Shown: one piece after another, positions 60,995 to 64,000 of the stretch
Position numbering within the stretch: position 1 is the stretch's first letter
Layout of the letters: each line of letters starts with the position of its first letter
NCBI GenBank assembly: GCA_000320605.2
Contig: KB445815.1
Location: 44,970 to 108,969, forward strand
Direction: 5' to 3'
Source: Gelatoporia subvermispora B
Taxonomy: Eukaryota; Basidiomycota; Agaricomycetes; Polyporales; Gelatoporiaceae
Length of the DNA: 64,000 nt
Notes under the pieces: generated by a model
Seen by the model: the letters and a program-made list of their open reading frames with translations, nothing else
Databases searched by the model: none
Told to the model about the DNA's origin: nothing
Program-made: the position numbers and the translations under genes

Positions 60995-61480
60995 GCTCTG
61001 GCTAAGTCTCCTGATACTTGGGCAGTAGCGCTCGAAGTGCCGAAGAGCGTCGAGGGAAACACCATTATGTTTGGTATAGATGTAGAGCTCCTCAAGGCCA
61101 GGAAGAAGTGTAGCCAAGAGTACAGGTAACTCATCCTCATTTAGTACGACATTCGGGATCTCCAAGTAAAGGCATTGCAATGATTCGAGTCGATTTGAAC
61201 ATACATCTTGCAGGTTGTCTCGTGGCCCCAGTTGTCCCCATATACGCCAGAATATGTGAGCGAGAGTGTCTTGAGGGAGAGCCTGAAGCGGCTACGGCTT
61301 ACCGCCTCAAGCAGTTCGTCCACCTTGTCAGGCCAGTCGAACTTGATGCAAAGTACTGTCAGTGCGGATGAATGGATGACCTTCACGAGAGTGACCACAG
61401 TCGACAAGCAATCAACGGAATCCAGTTGGAACGCCCGCAGCACTGGGAAGATTGATACCAGTATTGAAGAAGCCTAGCAT
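60995..61480 (-). pseudogene. LRR / F-box-like protein fragment, frameshifted
   Basis: On the minus strand two frames give leucine-repeat-like protein: 61141-61443 (FQLDSVDCLSTVVTLVKVI, LKTLSLTYSGVYG) and 60992-61180 (LQCLYLEIPNVVLNEDELP, LPGLEELYIY, FERYCPSIRRL). The spacing of Leu-rich strands and the ending recall the LRR tail of Agaricomycete F-box proteins. A +1 shift is needed near 61225 and no F-box or proper start is visible upstream, where a stop falls in frame. It is either a broken gene or a fragment. Confidence 0.5.
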
Positions 61481-62029
61481 ATGGGACAACCAAGGGCTGA
61501 AAAGAAATTGTTCCATGCTCTCTCCTTCGCTTGGGTGCACTGTATGAGTTCCCCGCAGCTCAGTTGACTCTGTGTGTTGCCTTAGATGTGTGCGCAACGA
61601 AAGTTGAACATGTTCATTGCCGAAAACACGTTCGCGTCAGTCACGTGATCATTGCCTTCAGCACAGCGCAGTTGTCGACGCGGCGTCGGCTCTGCAGCGA
61701 CGCGGTCTCTGCTCCTGCCATTCTTCGTGAGAAAAAACATTGCCTTCCGGGTGATTTGCTTCGTGCCGATAGGCTTTGTGATAGACCAATTTGTCCTGGA
61801 TGCCAAACCACTCTACACGCCGATCTGCCAGGAGCTTTGGATTGATCGACGTGTACTACGCGTTGGGAGTATCGACACGTTCGCATGACGTTCCTAGCCA
61901 GTCCCCCATTGCAACTCGGTGAACACTGCTATAGCGCTCTCAATGGTTGACGAATGGATGTAACTTGTATGTCATTACTAGGACAAGTCGCTCAATGGCT
62001 GAGTCTCATTGCAACAACAACTCTATACT
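61481..62029. other. No gene supported
   Basis: Open stretches on both strands at 61531-61888 without recognisable motifs. Confidence 0.3.
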
Positions 62030-62453
62030 AGAGCGATTGCTTGACACCTGTCGTACCTACAACATATTCCGTGGGGTGATCTTAATCGACTGCTTATTAC
62101 GCGGCCTGCTATGTGTACCTGGTGGGATACTTCTCGCGGAACTTCACGTCTTTATTTGCTGTTCTGGCATCGCAAAACTCGCAACTGCTGCGTTACACTC
62201 CCATGCCGCCACATTCCGACAAGCCATGTTCTCTATGAGAGTTTACCTGTATACATTTGGTATAATGATTACTTTCGGGCTCGGTGTGATAGGAGCCGAG
62301 GTTCCTGCATAGTCACCGATGACAGACTCATCTCAGGACTGCCTATGTATGTGAGGCGACTCGCTCAAGTATCAGACTATCTGACTGTCGCCTCTCGCAT
62401 ATAAAGCCTCAATCACGGACTGAGACCGTGGAGGATCGTCTAGAATTCTCAAC
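62030..62453 (+). promoter_or_regulatory. Upstream region of secreted copy B, conserved with copy A
   Basis: CTTGACACCTGT at 62040-62051 is about 410 bp before the ATG, the same distance as in copy A. A further matching block with GCGTTACACTCCCATGC lies near 62190. A TATA box (GCATATAAAG) lies at about 62397-62406, some 50 bp before the start codon; copy A has CATACATAAATG at the equivalent place. Confidence 0.55.
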
Positions 62454-63360
62454 ATGGACTTATTCTCTCTCTGCTTTCTTCTCCTGGCTGTTCTTCCTGT
62501 CTTTGCCCATGTGGGTGTAATCCGTGACGGTGAGTACCAGCCACACTATCCGTTCATTCAAATATTGACTTGAGCTCTGTATCTCTGCCTCACAAGCAAC
62601 TTGTGAGACACAGATATCCATCACAGAAGCCGTGCGAGTCGGCGAACACGTCATAAACGTGACCGCTCCTGCTTGTGTGGACTACATTCCGAGCCAAGAG
62701 CCCGTTCACATCACCGAGTCCATCCTCGCTCGTCGCTCACCAAGTGCATTGGATAAGCGCACCGAGTTGCATGCTCGTCAGGGAAGTCCGTCCGAGTGCT
62801 CGGGCCCCACTATATGCGAGTGCGGAACACCCTGTAAGTCTACTATGACCTGAAGTTCCCGTGATACTTGACCTGACTTTGGTACGCAGGCCAAGTCGAA
62901 TGCGGCGGCTTCACCAGCCCGGACCCCAATCCCGCCGTAAGCGACTGTGATACTCTCATCACGATTCTTCGTAGTTTCCCCGACACGATCGGCATGTATC
63001 TTCGTCATCTGCCTGTCATGACCAACCCGCACTGACCTGCGAGTCACTCAGGCCCCACTTTCGTTCAAGGTACTGGATTCCCAAACCCGATCCTCGTTGG
63101 CTTCAGCACGTGTTCCGTCGCTTTCGGTAACACTCGCGCAGATAAGCAGGAGGTCGAGTACTGCTGGGACGGACTGGCTCTAGACGCAAGTTCCGTCATC
63201 TCTTCGTGTATCGCGCCCGGGATCAGCCCGCAGGGTGGCGACTGCAACTCAGACAACACAGATTGGGCCATGGCGTATGTTGATTCTCCTCATGTTACGT
63301 GCCACCTGCGTTTTCTAAATATGTGTGCTGAAGGGTCGGTGGTGTCGAGCGTTGAGCTGA
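62454..63360 (+). CDS. Secreted Cys-rich protein, copy B
   Basis: Exons 62454-62529, 62597-62833, 62890-62991, 63052-63278 and 63334-63360 total 669 nt, 222 aa. Signal peptide MDLFSLCFLLLAVLPVFAHV. Residues 28-70 carry an NVT glycosylation site and CVDYIPSQEPVHITES. Basic pairs RR (71-72) and KR (79-80) precede HARQG, then the Cys-rich half begins (CECGTPC, VECGGF, STC, EYCWDGLAL, CIAPGISPQGGDC). Intron 3 has a GC donor (GCATGT), while intron 1, GC in copy A, is GTGAGT here. The terminal exon is inferred from similarity to copy A (CGGTGG.GTC..CGTTGA) and needs a weak GTTGAT donor. Otherwise the frame runs on to 63572. Function unknown. Confidence 0.75.
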
Positions 63361-63765
63361 GCGGGGTTTTCGCTGGCAATAGAATACATAAGACGCTGTA
63401 TGACGTATGCGTTTTCTCGAGTGAGTGGTCGGTACTGCGCAGGTTTCACCTCGCTTTTCTACGATTTAACGAGGAGCGCATAGACTTGAATCATGAAATG
63501 ATACTCTCTCTGGACAGTCGTGATCGAGATCTAGGCCCAGCTATCATTACTCGGGCCAAGAAGCCACGCTGATGATGGTAACTCTTTCTATTCATGTCAA
63601 GGAACGAACAAGGAAACTGAGATGGGAACATGTGCTTTCATGAGGATACGGAAATTGTTCAGCCTTCGATAAATGTCCTACATTCCGACTTATATGAGCT
63701 GTGCTTTAAATTCTGATGTACCCATATTAGATGTGAGAACCCGTTACCGGACATCAGTGATGACC
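63361..63765. other. Intergenic, no feature seen
   Basis: Between copy B and the partial gene at the right edge. It becomes AT-rich near 63640-63720, as expected for 3' regions of two convergent genes. Confidence 0.35.
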
Positions 63766-64000
63766 CTAAAACCACTCGAATTCACCATGGAGCCTAGCTT
63801 CACGACCTGAAGGGACGCCCGACGACCAAGGACTCCCATCAAAGACAATATCTCTGCCCGCAGCCTCTTTCATCGTCTCACAGAAAGTGAGCCACTCGTC
63901 TTCCGTGAGTTCGCCGCGACGCTCCGCCATTCGGACTAAGCATAGCCTGGGGAAAAGTGCGGATAGAAACGCCCCAATCTCTGCAGGATGGTCCTCCGGC
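63766..64000 (-). CDS. 3' end of an unrecognised gene, cut by the window edge
   Basis: The minus strand is open from the edge to a TAG at 63766-63768, about 77 codons, with natural-looking composition: EIGAFLSALFPRLCLVRM, ELTEDEWLTFCETMKEAAG, IVFDGSPW and a C-terminal FEWF. No start is in view. The style (FPRL followed by an acidic W..F helix) is reminiscent of C-termini of fungal F-box-type proteins, but this is a weak impression. Confidence 0.55.
   Translation of the reverse strand, partial: PEDHPAEIGAFLSALFPRLCLVRMAERRGELTEDEWLTFCETMKEAAGRDIVFDGSPWSSGVPSGREARLHGEFEWF

Noticed and set aside
63361..63572. Copy B of the secreted protein extending to 63572
   Set aside because: The extension has no similarity to copy A, while a spliced short final exon aligns with it. 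I kept the shorter model but flag it as uncertain.

Overview
This window looks like nuclear DNA from a mushroom-forming basidiomycete (Agaricomycetes). The grounds are genes split by many introns of about 46-83 nt with GT..AG ends, a SEC63 gene with Agaricomycete-style exon structure, and hAT, Ty1/copia and Ty3/gypsy relics of the kinds common in these fungi. I cannot name a genus.

The window has two very different halves. Positions 1 to about 41,500 form an AT-rich graveyard of mobile elements with no intact gene that I can support. It holds, in order: one arm of a long inverted LTR pair (1-237); unrecognised degenerate genes; a GC-rich TG..CA-bounded insert carrying a 60-bp tandem repeat (3437-5662); a 33-bp periodic palindrome array (7819-8180); a decayed copia element on the + strand (about 8190-12980) that is itself interrupted by an insertion; a complete hAT element with exact 8-bp target duplications (18400-22712) whose transposase is dead; several copies of one solo-LTR family; a second copia element on the - strand (29.8-33.0 kb); a Ty3/gypsy pol relic (37.0-38.4 kb); and the other LTR arm joined to a gypsy 3' end (40398 to about 41510).

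Positions 41,725-64,000 are compact, gene-dense and GC-richer. Order: a coilin-like nuclear protein (-), SEC63 of the ER translocon (+, divergent, sharing a 222-bp promoter with the coilin gene), a secreted Cys-rich protein (-), a CPA2-type cation/proton antiporter (+), a large SH3 plus RA-like protein probably of cell polarity (-), a repeat-bearing 4-kb gap with a relic of the Cys-rich family, a histidine-phosphatase (-), an LRR/F-box-like relic, a second copy of the secreted Cys-rich gene (+), and the 3' end of an unrecognised gene (-).

For six genes I derived exon coordinates by hand. Each sums to a whole number of codons, which supports the models. The genes do not form a pathway. The main biological stories are the sharp heterochromatin-like boundary at 41.5 kb, a G:C to A:T decay signature that hit catalytic residues of several transposons, and a duplicated secreted-protein family in which each copy has a different GC-AG intron.
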